A model generated the notes under the pieces. The model searched no databases. It was given only the letters and a program-made list of their open reading frames with translations, and had not been told where the DNA came from. Below are positions 63,773 through 64,000 of a stretch of 64,000 bases of DNA, piece after piece (within the stretch, counting starts at the first letter, position 1; each line of letters begins with the position of its first letter). A program made the translations under genes and the position numbers. The stretch is from Mesodorylaimus sp. YZB2_4. Its lineage: Eukaryota; Nematoda; Enoplea; Dorylaimida; Dorylaimidae. The stretch lies in NCBI GenBank assembly GCA_030248295.1, contig JASANH010000183.1, positions 372,001-436,000 on the forward strand, read 5' to 3'.

Positions 63773-64000
63773 TCCGCCTGAAAAGCAGCCCTTGTCAAGC
63801 ATGCTGCAAGAATCAGCACTATAGAAAGTTGAATTTGAACTAAAGTTGGACTTTAAATAATCTCAAGGTTATCAGCGCAAGTACGTGCAAGCATGTTTAT
63901 CAGTGGCGTGATTGGTCTATCAGTTGCTAAAAATAAGTCAGGGAGCAGAGGAATTCTGGCACGCTGGAGTGCCCAGCTTTGCGCGCAGAGGATACAAAAA
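63773..64000. other. Upstream region of PGGHG
   Basis: 228 bases before the ATG. No clear TATA box or other element was recognised; the window ends here. Confidence 0.4.

Overview
This is eukaryotic, intron-rich DNA from an animal, most likely a nematode. The strongest clue is the minus-strand collagen gene at 8490-5761: it has a cuticle-collagen-type N-terminal membrane segment, an R-x-x-R processing site and Cys-flanked Gly-X-Y blocks. The other genes are ordinary metazoan genes with canonical GT-AG introns (51 nt to about 2.9 kb). The genome is rich in transposons. I cannot name the species; large introns and dense repeats do not look like compact Caenorhabditis.

Layout, left to right: the 3' end of a degenerin/ENaC channel (486-923, +); GTP cyclohydrolase feedback regulatory protein (3541-3828, +); a repeat block with a MULE-like element (4810-5503); a cuticle collagen (8490-5761, -); an intact four-exon MULE-type transposase gene (14441-10807, -); head-to-head with it, a complete Mutator-like element (14848-16978) with inverted termini and an exact 9-bp target duplication, whose gene keeps C2H2 fingers and most of a PHD finger but lacks the transposase core; ENY2 (17083-17370, +) closely followed by TMEM230 (17561-19249, +), a possible operon; MGAT2 (26560-20169, -); a beta-1,4-GalNAc-transferase-type enzyme (37005-32448, -); a dead LINE (about 41560-39890, -); a GH18 chitinase (42054-44106, +); BUD31 (44498-49261, +); ANKS3 (50193-55666, +); a hAT-like element carrying a nested MULE-like element (55974-57935); and a collagen-glucosyl hydrolase, PGGHG (63772-58076, -).

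I rebuilt exon structures by hand, and all joins keep frame for collagen, MULE transposase, TMEM230, MGAT2, B4GALNT, BUD31, ANKS3 and PGGHG. Only the first chitinase junction is unresolved. Four genes handle glycans: MGAT2 makes the second N-glycan antenna, the neighbouring B4-type enzyme carries Ile at the position that decides Gal versus GalNAc donor use and so would cap antennae with GalNAc, PGGHG trims glucose from glucosyl-galactosyl-hydroxylysine of collagens, and the chitinase cuts chitin.

The repeat landscape is the most unusual part: at least six short dispersed families (tRNA-like SINEs, foldback MITEs, a GGATCGG-rich family), several inverted-repeat units that seem to carry gene-like pieces, and three insertions (two hAT-like, one MULE) nested or placed in introns with exact 8- or 9-bp target duplications. 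No CRISPR array or rRNA gene was seen, and no convincing free-standing tRNA gene.
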